A DNA stretch of 58,343 nt from CAZIUL01 sp964542475 (GCA_964542475.1 CAZIUL010000026.1:1-58343), one strand, 5' to 3'; shown: positions 40,540-50,318, numbered from the stretch's first letter. The notes: a model not told the origin generated them from the letters alone. A program made the numbers and translations.

Positions 40540-42489
40540 ATGAAGACAAAATTTTTCTCTGCTTTTTTGGTGTTCTTCGTGATCGTTTGCCTTGCGAGCT
40601 CCCAATCGCAGCCGCGGAATACATCCACTTCCAGCGATTCAGCCGGTATCCGTGAGGCTGTCAGGCCCGAGGGCATACAGCCCGACCAGCGACCAATAGC
40701 GCCGGAAATTGATCCTGCTTGGCAGTTGCCCGAGTCTCCCACACGGTTTCTCTGGGGGGATGTGGATAACGATGGGTTCAAAGATCTCTTTGTGCTGGAT
40801 ATCAACGGAAACCTGCTTTTCCGCAACCTTGGAGACGGCGGATTTGAGGATGTGACCTCCCATGCTTTTCTTGATGGGGCAGGGCATGGCCTTACAGGCT
40901 TTTTTGGGGATTATGACAGCGATGGCATAATCGACCTTTTCCTCTTTCACCAGGAAGGATTCACTTTGTTCTGCAACGACGGAAAGTTCGGTTTCACTGA
41001 TGTCACTGAGAGTTTGGGTATGGATCCCGGTCTCCCTTTAGGCGACATACACTTTGAGGACTATGATGGGGACGGTTACAACGATATCATCGTGCAGACG
41101 CCAGGGGGTGATAAGATATTTCGCAACCGGAGAGGCGTGGATTTCGGAGAGGTCAGGCTTCCCGGAAGGATGAATAACAGAGGGAGAGCGGGAAGCGGAT
41201 CGCCCTCAGCCGGCCCGTCCGGATTCCCGGGTCTGCCGGATAGGCCCTACTCGCCCGGCCTTGGCAGTATGTCCGGCAAGAGCCCGAGCGACGTCTGGGT
41301 AAACGACAACTCCCCGGGCTCCGTGGGATTGGGTATTCCCGAGGTGGAGGGCGGCAATGACTCCACAAAGCAGAACGACATCGTGGACGGGACAATCACC
41401 GGGTCGGATATTGATCTACCCCTTACACTGGAGGCTTCCTCAGATGATCCCGTGCTGCTATGCACAAATGATGGCCATAGCACTGCAATCCGGGGCGAAG
41501 CGGACAGATACGGAATCTACGGCAAGGCCAGCGGCTGGCTCAATCTTACAACCTACGGCGTCTATGGATCCAACAGTGATTCGAAAGGAGTCGGCGTGAA
41601 GGGTTTTGCCACAAGCACTACGGGCGGAACTATCGGCGTTTGCGGGCTTGTCCAATCGCCCGATGGTACCGGCGTGTACGGCGAATCTTATGCTGACACA
41701 GGTGAAAACTATGGCGTTAAAGGCAAGGTGGACTCACCTAACGGCTATGGCGTTTACGGCGAGGGGGCAGGCATCGGAGTGTACGGTCTTGCAACAGGAT
41801 ACAGCTCTTACAGTTACGGTCTTTACGGTATGGCCGAGGACGACAAGGGCCGCGGCGTCATCGGTTACGCCACATCTCCCACCGGTTATACACGCGGGGT
41901 CTACGGAAAGGTCGAATCAGACCAGGGTCGAGCGGTCTGGGGTAACGCCGTTTCCGCTACCGGTGTTACCTACGGCGTGATGGGCACGGTCAGTTCGCCT
42001 GATGGATATGGAGGTTACTTCAGCGGACGCTGCAGCACCGACATTCTCGAGATCCGGGGAGGATCCGATCTCTCCGAACGGTTCGACATCAGGGGTGCGG
42101 AAGAGAATGCAGCCCCTGTTCCGGGCATGGTTGTCTGCATCGATCCTGAACATCCCGGATCTCTATTGATCAGCACCAAGGCCAATGACCGGACCGTGGC
42201 CGGCATTATTTCAGGCGCCGGCGGGATCCAAACAGGCATGCTCATGGGACAGGAAGGATCGGAGGCGAACGGCGAGAGCCCCGTGGCGCTCAGCGGCCGC
42301 GTTTATTGCTGGGCGGATGCATCAGGGGGGCCAATCGTGCCGGGCGACCTTCTCACAACATCAGACACGCCAGGTCACGCCATGAAAGTCATCGACCTTG
42401 CCAAGGCCCAGGGTGCGATCCTCGGCAAAGCCATGACCTCCCTGAAACATGGAAACGGGCTCGTGCTCGTACTGGTCACATTACAGTGA
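40540..42489 (+). CDS. Secreted FG-GAP/VCBS protein with GVYG-type repeats
   Basis: 649 residues. Signal peptide MKTKFFSAFLVFFVIVCLAS. Residues about 65-190 hold three FG-GAP units with calcium-type loops (DVDNDGFKDLFV, DYDSDGIIDLFL, DYDGDGYNDIIV). A Gly/Pro/Ser linker leads to about six imperfect 22-26-residue repeats (about 337-497) around G-V-Y-G, such as YGVYGSNSDSKGVGVKG and GYGVYGEGAGIGVYG, likely forming a beta-solenoid. The C-terminal ~150 residues are a separate domain (PGMVVCIDPEHPGSLLIS, GDLLTTSDTPGHAMKV) seen after such repeats in other secreted proteins. It is probably a cell-surface or matrix protein. The peptidase gene downstream overlaps it by 4 nt. Confidence 0.75.
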   Translation: MKTKFFSAFLVFFVIVCLASSQSQPRNTSTSSDSAGIREAVRPEGIQPDQRPIAPEIDPAWQLPESPTRFLWGDVDNDGFKDLFVLDINGNLLFRNLGDGGFEDVTSHAFLDGAGHGLTGFFGDYDSDGIIDLFLFHQEGFTLFCNDGKFGFTDVTESLGMDPGLPLGDIHFEDYDGDGYNDIIVQTPGGDKIFRNRRGVDFGEVRLPGRMNNRGRAGSGSPSAGPSGFPGLPDRPYSPGLGSMSGKSPSDVWVNDNSPGSVGLGIPEVEGGNDSTKQNDIVDGTITGSDIDLPLTLEASSDDPVLLCTNDGHSTAIRGEADRYGIYGKASGWLNLTTYGVYGSNSDSKGVGVKGFATSTTGGTIGVCGLVQSPDGTGVYGESYADTGENYGVKGKVDSPNGYGVYGEGAGIGVYGLATGYSSYSYGLYGMAEDDKGRGVIGYATSPTGYTRGVYGKVESDQGRAVWGNAVSATGVTYGVMGTVSSPDGYGGYFSGRCSTDILEIRGGSDLSERFDIRGAEENAAPVPGMVVCIDPEHPGSLLISTKANDRTVAGIISGAGGIQTGMLMGQEGSEANGESPVALSGRVYCWADASGGPIVPGDLLTTSDTPGHAMKVIDLAKAQGAILGKAMTSLKHGNGLVLVLVTLQ

Positions 42490-44141
42490 GAAAGGGGGCT
42501 GTCATAAAACAGAATTGTATCTTCAAAACATGTCTCATAGCGGGATGGCTTCTCCTTTTGATCATGTCATCCGGCGAAATAAACAAGGCTTACGCCCAGG
42601 GGAATCTGGGTAAGAATGAAATAAAGACCGCGGTTGAAACATGGGTGCGCCAGTGGACTCCCGACGCCAGACCCGACGCTGTCATCGGATCGCTCGAGCC
42701 CTACGAGGAGGAGGGCGAAACCTTCGCATACATCGCCCATCTCGATGGCGGCGGCTATTGTCTGTGCGGGGCGGATCAACTCGTCCTGCCGGTGTACCTG
42801 TACGTTCCCAAGGGAAGCTTCGATCCGAAAAATCCCGGCTGCCAAAACGTGCTCCATGAAATCGCAGAGCGGTTACGATACCTGCGCAACGCCCTGTCTA
42901 CCCACGCCCCGGAGATTCGCCGCTACTACGACAGGTTGTCCCAGCGCGCGAACGACTGGTCCCTGCTGTCCAGGGGCCTGACACCTTCCCCCGGGCCGGG
43001 CGATGGCAGGGGGCCAAGGGCAACTCCCGAGAAACTAGAGCTTGAGCTGACCTGCAAATGGCACCAGAGCTCCCCCTACAACGACCAATGCCCGGTTCTG
43101 AGCCCTGGGTATGACGAACACGTGGTCGTGGGCTGTAACTCAACGGCCGTGGCCCAGATCATGTACTACTGGCAGTGGCCGACCCAAGGAGCAGGGTTGC
43201 ACACATGGCACTACGATCACCGTTGGCGGACCATCGGAAGCTGGGATTCCGAACCTCTGACCGTGGATCCGGGCATCCCTCTGAACTGGCCCAAGGATCA
43301 GATCAGCACGACGAAATACGCCCGGCTTCGCTATGACAGCACGAACAATAACCTGGAGATGACAGGATACTGGGACAGCAGCCTGTACGCGGCCGCACAG
43401 AAAATCTGCCCTGACACGGCGTACCAAACTGCGTTGACTAACCTGTACTACCGGCTCACACCGGATTCCCATTACGAAACCGTATACCCGGGAAACGCCA
43501 CGTACGACTGGAGCTTGATCAAAGACAAGCACAGCGACCCGCCGGATCCGGGCGATGAGGAGGCGGCCGAGCTTTGCAACCATATCGGCAACACCATCAC
43601 CAGCGGGTGGGGCATCGCCGGGACCGGGTCCAACTTTATCTACTCTGCCCCCGCGCTCGAGACATATTTTTATTACGATCCCGACACATTGGCTAAGCAG
43701 TGCGATCCCAACGCGATGATCAGCGAGATCCAGTGGATGCGTCCGTGCGGCATGGGCGGCGGTAACTCGGGTGGTGGCGGGCATGCCTGGGTCGTCCACG
43801 GCTATGATACGAACTATTCGAACACCCGGTTCCTCATGAACATGGGCTGGAACGGCGGTGACGACGGTTGGTACTCTATTGATGATGTGCCGAAGGGGTA
43901 TGTTCTGAACCAGGACAGCCTGGTACAGGTCGCCCCGGTCAATGTGCGCTTCGTGGGCAATCTGTTACCGGGGGATGGCTCACCGAACTACCCGTACTCG
44001 AACATCCAGGATGCGCTTGCGAAAGCGCCCGACAACACGACCCTGATTTTCAAGGCAGGTACGACCAATACTTTTAGCGGTTCCCCTCTGGTAATCGATC
44101 GGCCGCTCGTTTTGAAGGGTATGAGCGTCACCATCGAGTAA
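42486..44141 (+). CDS. C10 family (streptopain-like) cysteine peptidase, exported; 3' end probably frameshifted
   Basis: 551 residues from GTG 42486, which overlaps the upstream stop (GTGA); the frame also runs 60 codons further upstream but those overlap the FG-GAP gene in another frame. Signal region IAGWLLLLIMSSGEINKAYAQ. The catalytic cysteine is C217 in VVGCNSTAVAQIMYYW and the histidine H433 in GGGHAWVVHGYD, followed by FLMNMGWNGGDDGWYSID. A C-terminal beta-helix start (NIQDALAKAPDNTTLIF) stops abruptly at KGMSVTIE. A one-base change near 44136 would continue in frame to TAG 44246-44248, giving the plausible ending PVTFDKEMKIVAYKGTVTIG. The peptidase domain itself is intact. Confidence 0.85.
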   Translation: MRKGAVIKQNCIFKTCLIAGWLLLLIMSSGEINKAYAQGNLGKNEIKTAVETWVRQWTPDARPDAVIGSLEPYEEEGETFAYIAHLDGGGYCLCGADQLVLPVYLYVPKGSFDPKNPGCQNVLHEIAERLRYLRNALSTHAPEIRRYYDRLSQRANDWSLLSRGLTPSPGPGDGRGPRATPEKLELELTCKWHQSSPYNDQCPVLSPGYDEHVVVGCNSTAVAQIMYYWQWPTQGAGLHTWHYDHRWRTIGSWDSEPLTVDPGIPLNWPKDQISTTKYARLRYDSTNNNLEMTGYWDSSLYAAAQKICPDTAYQTALTNLYYRLTPDSHYETVYPGNATYDWSLIKDKHSDPPDPGDEEAAELCNHIGNTITSGWGIAGTGSNFIYSAPALETYFYYDPDTLAKQCDPNAMISEIQWMRPCGMGGGNSGGGGHAWVVHGYDTNYSNTRFLMNMGWNGGDDGWYSIDDVPKGYVLNQDSLVQVAPVNVRFVGNLLPGDGSPNYPYSNIQDALAKAPDNTTLIFKAGTTNTFSGSPLVIDRPLVLKGMSVTIE

Positions 44142-44280
44142 AAGCTGTAAGCCGGATACCGGTTCGTTACCCCCCCCCGGACGGACCGGTCACCTTTGAC
44201 AAGGAGATGAAGATCGTGGCCTACAAAGGCACAGTGACTATCGGATAGACATAGAGTTCCGGAAAAAGCGGACAAGGAAC

Positions 44281-44317
44281 GCAGCCCTTTCCAAAGGTTT
44301 GGAAAGGGCTGCGTTTT
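44281..44317 (+). terminator. Strong intrinsic terminator
   Basis: GCAGCCCTTTCCAAA (44281-44295) and TTTGGAAAGGGCTGC (44298-44312) form a perfect 15-bp stem with a GG loop, followed by a T-run. It ends the FG-GAP/C10 peptidase message and lies just before the convergent MBL-fold gene. Confidence 0.92.
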
Positions 44318-44331
44318 TATGTCACGTATTC

Positions 44332-45288
44332 TTACGGTTTCATCCCAGACAATATCTCTGTCTCTATGCCCATGCGTTTGATGTGGGAAGCGAAATCATC
44401 GAAGCCGTGGATCAGGTAGACCTTCTTGGGGCCTGCCTCTTCAACGTAACGGATGAGATCATCGAAATCAGCGTGGTCGGAGATGGGAAACGCGCTGTCG
44501 GAGCGGTACCACCCCCTCTGCCTGCCGTCGATCGCCCATCCTGTTACCGCGATCAGGTGTGAGTCCGGCATGTTCTTCAGCACCGGCGAGTTCGAGAGAT
44601 GGGGAGGAAAAACAAGAACCCGGCCCTCGTGGTCTTCCGGGTCGAAACGCTCGAACCGCCCCAATGAAACACCAAGCCTCTCGTAAACCTCCGCCATCTC
44701 GAAGATCCTGTTCTCCAGAGCCGGTACGAGGCCGTTCCCGGTAAGAAGTTTTATTATCTCCTGTGCCCTGCCGAGAGCGTAGGCGAGAACAACCGGAACC
44801 ATTTTCTTGTCCTGCAGCTCCCCGATGAAGTTCAGAAGGTTCGTTTCCACGCCGGCGCGGTCCGGAAACCTGTACTGCGGCAGGCCGTAGGTGCATTCCA
44901 TTATCAGCCGGTCGCATGGGAGGATGGTGCACGGCTCCGCGGTGCGCGATGGTATCAGCTTGAAGTCACCGGTATAAACAATCCGCTCTCCGTTCAATTC
45001 GATGAGCGCCTGGGACGAGCCGAGGATATGCCCCGCCGGATGAAGCGTGATGCTGCCCTCGCCAAGCTCGACCGCTTCTCCGTAATCAGGAACCCTGTCC
45101 GCCTTGACATTGATGCGGTGCTCCATGATGCCGGCAGTGGCCGCCGAAGCGATGATGGAATCGTGCCTTCCCGTGTGGTCGGCGTGGGCATGCGACACAA
45201 AGGCCAGGCTCTTCTTGCGGCCGGGATCCAGCCAGAGCGAAAGCGGCGGAATGTAAAGATCACCTGGATGTGTTACTGTTTTTGCCAT
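44332..45288 (-). CDS. MBL-fold metallohydrolase, predicted exonuclease-like (CPSF/RNase J superfamily)
   Basis: 318 residues. The metal-binding motif H33-x-H35-x-D37-H38 (SHAHADH) plus PAGHILGSSQALIE, VYTGDFKL and PISDHADFDDLI are the beta-CASP-associated metallo-beta-lactamase signatures of RNA-processing nucleases. The protein is short for RNase J and lacks a full beta-CASP domain, more like the predicted exonucleases found beside DNA ligases or helicases. No such partner is adjacent here. It is probably a cytoplasmic nucleic-acid or phosphodiester hydrolase. Confidence 0.8.
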   Translation of the reverse strand: MAKTVTHPGDLYIPPLSLWLDPGRKKSLAFVSHAHADHTGRHDSIIASAATAGIMEHRINVKADRVPDYGEAVELGEGSITLHPAGHILGSSQALIELNGERIVYTGDFKLIPSRTAEPCTILPCDRLIMECTYGLPQYRFPDRAGVETNLLNFIGELQDKKMVPVVLAYALGRAQEIIKLLTGNGLVPALENRIFEMAEVYERLGVSLGRFERFDPEDHEGRVLVFPPHLSNSPVLKNMPDSHLIAVTGWAIDGRQRGWYRSDSAFPISDHADFDDLIRYVEEAGPKKVYLIHGFDDFASHIKRMGIETEILSGMKP

Positions 45289-45300
45289 AAAAGTCTCTTG

Positions 45301-45321
45301 TTCCTGGTTCCTGGTTCCTGG
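45301..45321. repeat. Short tandem repeat (TTCCTGG)3
   Basis: Three perfect copies of TTCCTGG lie just upstream of the MBL-fold gene start (leftward). It may be a slippage-prone spacer between the start codon and its promoter. Confidence 0.7.
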
Positions 45322-45385
45322 TTGCCGGTACTGTCTAGGAGACTGACCTTCTCATTCCATATGATTGCAAGGGTCTTTTTCGCCC

Positions 45386-47074
45386 CTACAGAAACCTGAA
45401 CACCAGCCGGTTTTCCTCAACGGCTCCGTACGCCATTATGCGTGTCGGAAAAATGTTTTCAATCCCCGGCAAAAACAGAGTGCTTAAAGAGAGCATTGAA
45501 AACTTCAGAAAGATTTCAGCTTCCCCGGGAAACCCCAGGGCCTTTCCCGCGCCCATTTTTTCAAGACGTGCCAGCTTCTTCGTGAAACCGCCGGGCTTTC
45601 CGCTGGTACTGAAACGCATGGTTGTAATTCGGTGTGCCCTGCCGCGAACTGTTTCGATCGGCGGGAAGGTCAGGAAAGCCTCGTACGACGCGTCCGGTAT
45701 ATACTCGTATCTCCGGATCCCGTCGCCTGCGCCGCTGCATTCCATTTGTTCGCCCGTGAACACAAGGTCGAACATCGGTTCAACCAGATCCGGCCATGCA
45801 TCATCCCGGGACATGTCCGGTTCGCGCTCGTCTTCTGGCAGAGCGGAAACCGATACCAGGGAAAACCCTTCCCCCGACTCAAAAGCGGCTCCCCAGAGGT
45901 AGCGGCCGGTGTCCCCGGACATGGCGCTCACGATCCCGTGTGTGTTTTTGCGCGCGGTTTCCTGGTCGAGCTGTGCTGTGTCCGAGTAGAAGGCAATGCT
46001 CTCCCCCACGTATTTTACCCATTCATGCGGATCCGAGCTCCACTGGATTGCCAGGCCCTGCGGGACAAACCCAAGCATATCGGGTTTTGTCTTTTCGAGG
46101 CTCGAAATAACATCGATAAGGCAGCCGTCCTCGTAGGCGACCAGGCAAAGTTCGGGCCCGTTCCCCCAGGGCGTCTCGGACACGTACCGTATCCCTTCCA
46201 CTGCTGTGAGCGCCTCGACCGTCAGCTCCGGCAGGTACCGGGCTGTTCTCAGCATCGCTGTTTTCAACGCCGGCGGACCGGGGATCATCTTGGAAGCCTG
46301 GATCAGCGCCTTTGAGAAGTTCCGCCTCCACCTGCGCGCATCCTCCGCATAAGCCCGGGTGAGCCTGTGCACCTCGATGTTGATCACCAGGCCGGTATCC
46401 CCCCACGCACTCAAAAAAGAGGTTTCCCTCAGAAAGCGGGAAAAATCCCTGCGCACATCATAGGAAGGAATGACGAGCGTTCCTTCGGCAATCTCCTCCA
46501 CTACGATGCGGATTGGGCCCGATGCGCCGATTCCGCCGGGCTCGAACCCGATGATTCCCAGCAGCCCCATTATTCGATCCTCGATGCCCTCTTTCCGAAC
46601 CATGCTGAACTCGGGCGGATCGCTTCCCGGAACCCGTTCAAAAGCCTCATCAGCTTCGAGGATCCGGACAAGGCTTTCGCCGCTTGTCGGCTCGAAAAAA
46701 AACGCCAGAGGCCCACCGAACACTGTCGGATCCAGGAAAACCAGAATGACATGGCTTCCTTCCCTGCAGATCGAGACGGCCTGTTCCACGAAGCTGTAAT
46801 CCGTTTCTTCCTTTTTCCCGCCAAAATTATCCGACATAAAAGCGGCCTCTTCCGGGAGAAGCGCTTTCGCGCTTTCCACCATCCGAAGGAGTGCGGTAAG
46901 CCGGTCCGCGCTGACCCTCGCATACCCCAGCACCGAAGGGTAATCGAGTAAAACCCTGTGAAGCACCTCGTCCGGTCCCCCGTGCTCGATGCTTTCCCTG
47001 CATCCGGCATGGAACAACAACGCCAGACAAAGCGCAAAAACCAGCAAATGTGTTTTTTTTAACCTGTCCATCAA
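45386..47074 (-). CDS. Lipoprotein of unknown function
   Basis: 562 residues. The signal peptide ends in the lipobox FHAGC, with Cys25 as the lipidation site, so the protein is membrane-anchored outside the cytoplasm. The body is a mix of alpha and beta with motifs such as HVILVFLDPTVFGGPLAFFF and GLAIQWSSDPHEWVKYVGE, reminiscent of DUF3352-like secreted proteins, but I cannot assign a family firmly. It is divergent from a second lipoprotein gene, 245 nt away, and may share its regulation. Confidence 0.65.
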   Translation of the reverse strand: MMDRLKKTHLLVFALCLALLFHAGCRESIEHGGPDEVLHRVLLDYPSVLGYARVSADRLTALLRMVESAKALLPEEAAFMSDNFGGKKEETDYSFVEQAVSICREGSHVILVFLDPTVFGGPLAFFFEPTSGESLVRILEADEAFERVPGSDPPEFSMVRKEGIEDRIMGLLGIIGFEPGGIGASGPIRIVVEEIAEGTLVIPSYDVRRDFSRFLRETSFLSAWGDTGLVINIEVHRLTRAYAEDARRWRRNFSKALIQASKMIPGPPALKTAMLRTARYLPELTVEALTAVEGIRYVSETPWGNGPELCLVAYEDGCLIDVISSLEKTKPDMLGFVPQGLAIQWSSDPHEWVKYVGESIAFYSDTAQLDQETARKNTHGIVSAMSGDTGRYLWGAAFESGEGFSLVSVSALPEDEREPDMSRDDAWPDLVEPMFDLVFTGEQMECSGAGDGIRRYEYIPDASYEAFLTFPPIETVRGRAHRITTMRFSTSGKPGGFTKKLARLEKMGAGKALGFPGEAEIFLKFSMLSLSTLFLPGIENIFPTRIMAYGAVEENRLVFRFL

Positions 47075-47319
47075 CGGTCAATCCGAATGCCGCAAAACAA
47101 CTGTTATCCAAATCCGAACCGCAACCGGTGTAGCAGCCGTTGGAACCGGTGATTTTAACACAGAAAGCATCCGGCCGTCATATACTTTACACGGTTCGGC
47201 AAATGATTACGCTCCACGGACATCAACACTGGCAATTCGTGCGATTCGTTGTATCCTGCTGGAAAAGTCCATCGCTTTTTCCGGCCGGGAAAGCATCTGA
47301 AACACTGGAAACCGAGGGT

Positions 47320-48936
47320 ATGAATCGAAAAAAAAACGTTGCCTTGCTGATCACCCTCCTGGCCCTCTCCTGTCATCTCATGCGCCCACCACCGGAAAAA
47401 CAGGAACATTTCAAAGAGGCGCTGGAGAACGGCTGCCGGGCTGCCGAGGGCTTTGAGTGCTGCGTCCGCTTTGTCCACGGATGGCTCGAGCACGCGGATC
47501 CGGAGACCGGGCTGATCCCCAGAAACCTCCAGCGAGACAACGACTACTGGAACGCCCGGGACAGCGCCGCGGACAACTACCCCTTCATGGTGCTGAGCGC
47601 GGCAATGACCGATACGGACCTGTTCGAGGGAAAAATGAAGGAGATGCTCGATACCGAGACGCGGCTAACCTCCCGCATCGAGAGCCTGCCGGACGCCTAC
47701 TCCTTTTCGAAGAAGGGCTTCAAGGAGGACGAGCCCGACCTCGGCCGCAGCATTTTCGGAGCGTCGGAGTACATCAAGGACGGGCTTTTGCCTGTCACCG
47801 AGTGGCTCGGGAAAAGCCCCTGGTCCGAGCGCATGCTCCACATGCTCGACGACATGTGGGAACGCGCCCCGCTGGACACGCCCTACGGAAAGATCGTCTC
47901 CGACAGCCACGAGATCAACGGCGAGATGATGCAGGTGCTCTCCCGCGTCTACTGGATGACGGGGCGGCAGCGCTACCTGGAATGGGCCGTGCGCCTCGGG
48001 GACTACTACCTGCTGGGCAGCCATCATCCCACGCGCGATACAGACCATTTGCGGCTGCGCGACCACGGCTGCGAGATCGTCTCGGGCTTGTGCGAGCTCT
48101 ATGCCGCCGTTTCCTTTGCCGCGCCGAACAAACGGGCGGCCTACAAGGCTCCCCTCTACGAGATGCTGGACCGCATCCTTGAGATCGGCCGGAACGAGCA
48201 CGGACTGTTTTACAACGGCTTCAATCCCGGGACCGGGGCGCGCGACATCAGAAAGGGCCGGCCTGACGTGGCTGACACCTGGGGGTACACGCTCAACGGC
48301 TGCTACACGGTTTTTTTGCTGGACAACCACAGGCCATACCAGGAGGCGGTGCGCAAGGCCCTGGAAAACCTCAACGAACACTACAGCAGCTTCCCCTGGG
48401 AGGGGCAGAGCTCAGACGGTTACGCCGACAGCATCGAGGGCGCCATCAACCTCTATAACCGCGAGCAGGTACGCACGGCCGCCGAATGGATAGACCGGGA
48501 GATCCGGGTGATGTGGAGCAAGCAGAAACCCGATGGCGTCATCGAAGGATGGCACGGTGACGGCAACTTCGCGCGGACCACACTGCTTTATTGCCTCTGG
48601 AAAACGAAGGGCCTAACGATCCGCCCCTGGCGGCGGGACGTGGTTTTCGGTGCGGTCATGGACGGAGAAACCCTTGAAATCAGCATACGGGCCGAAGAGG
48701 AGTGGCACGGGACCGTGCTCTTCGACCAGGCCCGCCACAAGACCCGGATGAAGCTTCCAATGGACTGGCCTCGGATAAATCAGTTTCCCGAGTGGTTCAC
48801 GGTACAAGCTGAGAAGCAATACCGCCTGACCGATTTCACCGACAACTCGACTAGAATCTGCTCGGGCCGCCGGCTTATAAATGGAATCGACCTTCATCTC
48901 GAGCCGGGTGTAGAACACCGGATCGTTGTGAAGTAG
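47320..48936 (+). CDS. Lipoprotein with alpha/alpha-toroid fold, probable glycan enzyme
   Basis: 538 residues from the ATG at 47320; the open frame extends 60 codons further up but without signal-like sequence. MNRKKNVALLITLLALSC ends in a lipobox with Cys18. The body has spaced aromatic/acidic helices typical of an (alpha/alpha)6 barrel: RVYWMTGRQRYLEWAVRLGD, DTWGYTLNGCYTVFLLDNH, EGQSSDGYADSIEGAINLYN, GWHGDGNFARTTLLYCLW. Such folds include glycoside hydrolases, lyases and epimerases; the precise reaction is unclear. It leads a rightward group including ispG, a sulfatase and a second toroid protein. Confidence 0.6.
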   Translation: MNRKKNVALLITLLALSCHLMRPPPEKQEHFKEALENGCRAAEGFECCVRFVHGWLEHADPETGLIPRNLQRDNDYWNARDSAADNYPFMVLSAAMTDTDLFEGKMKEMLDTETRLTSRIESLPDAYSFSKKGFKEDEPDLGRSIFGASEYIKDGLLPVTEWLGKSPWSERMLHMLDDMWERAPLDTPYGKIVSDSHEINGEMMQVLSRVYWMTGRQRYLEWAVRLGDYYLLGSHHPTRDTDHLRLRDHGCEIVSGLCELYAAVSFAAPNKRAAYKAPLYEMLDRILEIGRNEHGLFYNGFNPGTGARDIRKGRPDVADTWGYTLNGCYTVFLLDNHRPYQEAVRKALENLNEHYSSFPWEGQSSDGYADSIEGAINLYNREQVRTAAEWIDREIRVMWSKQKPDGVIEGWHGDGNFARTTLLYCLWKTKGLTIRPWRRDVVFGAVMDGETLEISIRAEEEWHGTVLFDQARHKTRMKLPMDWPRINQFPEWFTVQAEKQYRLTDFTDNSTRICSGRRLINGIDLHLEPGVEHRIVVK

Positions 48937-49097
48937 TCCTGACTCCGTATCAGGAGGGAAAGATTTGGCGGGACCGTTTGCCTTCAATTACTCATATGGT
49001 ACTTTTTCTCGAGCAGGTTCACTCGGTTTCCGGTTTTTGGGGATGGCGCGCATGTCGCCGTCAGCCGGGATCATGGTATCGTGTTCCGCTCCAAAAC

Positions 49098-50183
49098 ATG
49101 CGAGAGCTTCCGGACATGCCCCCTGAAAGACGTCGGACAAGAGAGATCAAGATCGGGAACGCCCGGATAGGCGGAAAACGCCCCGTGCTGGTTCAATCCA
49201 TGACTTCGACTCCCACATCCGATCGCTCGGCCACGCTGCGCCAGGCAGGGCGCCTGGTCAAGGCCGGGTGCGAGATGGTGCGCGTGGCAGTGCCGGACAA
49301 GGACGCGCTTTGCCACCTGGAACATTTCAAGACACGCCTGCCCGTTCCGCTCGTTGCGGACATCCACTTCGACCACAGCCTGGCAATAGGTGCGCTCGAA
49401 CGGGGCGTTGACAAGATCCGGATCAACCCGGGCAACATCGGCGGCCCGAAGAGGTTTTCAGCGGTCCTGAAGGAGGTCGAAAAGCGCGGGGCAGCTATCA
49501 GGATCGGGGTCAACTCCGGATCGCTCGAAAAGGCGCTCTTGAAAAAATTCGGCCGTCCCTGCGCGGAGGCCCTGGTTGAATCCGCGCTCGAATACCTGGA
49601 AATCGCGCGCGACGCCGGTGTCGAAAACATGGTGGTCTCCATAAAATCAACGGATGTTTACGAGACGGTCAATGCCTGCAGGCTTCTGTCCGAGGCAACG
49701 GACACTCCGCAGCACCTGGGCATCACCGAAGCCGGGCTCGAGCGCTACGGAACCGTGAAATCCGCCGTGGGCCTGGGAGCGCTTCTCGTGGACGGTATCG
49801 GCGACACGATCAGGGTGTCTCTCAGCGGGAACCCCGTGCCCGAGGTAAAAGCGGCGTACGATATCCTGAAGGCCGCGGGCGTCAGGATCGAAACGCCGGA
49901 GATCATAGCGTGCCCCACGTGCTCGAGGATGCAGAGCGACATGGCAGGCGTGGCAAAAGAGGTGGACCGTCTCCTGAAAAACAGAAAGCTGCCGATCAAG
50001 GTGGCGATCATGGGATGCGTTGTTAACGGCCCGGGCGAAGCGAAAGAAGCTGACGTGGGCATGGCCGCAGGCAAGGGGTTCGGCATGCTCTTTGGAAAAG
50101 GCGAGGCGTTGAGGCGCGTTCCTGAAAAGAAAATGGTCGAGGAGCTCATGCGGGAGATCGACCGGTTTGAAACAGGGATGTGA
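49098..50183 (+). CDS. ispG: 4-hydroxy-3-methylbut-2-enyl diphosphate synthase (flavodoxin/ferredoxin)
   Basis: About 361 residues from the ATG at 49098 (49116 is also possible; the frame opens earlier, at 48978, without homology). Reduces MEcPP to HMBPP in the MEP isoprenoid pathway with a [4Fe-4S] cluster. Visible: RPVLVQSMTSTPTSD, LVADIHFDHSLAI, RINPGNIG, and the cluster cysteines in CPTCSRMQ and GCVVNGPGEA. It is the short bacterial form without the plant-type insertion. A housekeeping gene, it lies among glycan genes without an obvious link. Confidence 0.96.
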   Translation: MRELPDMPPERRRTREIKIGNARIGGKRPVLVQSMTSTPTSDRSATLRQAGRLVKAGCEMVRVAVPDKDALCHLEHFKTRLPVPLVADIHFDHSLAIGALERGVDKIRINPGNIGGPKRFSAVLKEVEKRGAAIRIGVNSGSLEKALLKKFGRPCAEALVESALEYLEIARDAGVENMVVSIKSTDVYETVNACRLLSEATDTPQHLGITEAGLERYGTVKSAVGLGALLVDGIGDTIRVSLSGNPVPEVKAAYDILKAAGVRIETPEIIACPTCSRMQSDMAGVAKEVDRLLKNRKLPIKVAIMGCVVNGPGEAKEADVGMAAGKGFGMLFGKGEALRRVPEKKMVEELMREIDRFETGM

Positions 50184-50247
50184 ATGTATACATTCTGAAT
50201 CGGGATCGGGATCAGAGGAACTGTTTGGTGTTCGGTGTTCAGGGAAG

Positions 50248-50318
50248 AAGAGGCGGCAAGAGACCGCCCCCCTCCAGAAGAACATCGATGGAGGGCACAG
50301 CTCCGTCGGCACCGTAAT
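50248..50318. repeat. Dispersed intergenic repeat (second copy of the acpS-side repeat)
   Basis: AAGAGGCGGCAAGAGACCGC, then ATGGAGGGCACAGCTCCGTC, matches the segments at about 5554-5640 with a shorter spacer. It lies between ispG and the sulfatase gene and has no coding content. Confidence 0.6.

Noticed and set aside
41551..42030. CRISPR-like array in the GVYG repeat region
   Set aside because: The repeats are protein-level, imperfect and in one reading frame, with no constant DNA repeat or unique spacers. No CRISPR array was seen anywhere in the window.
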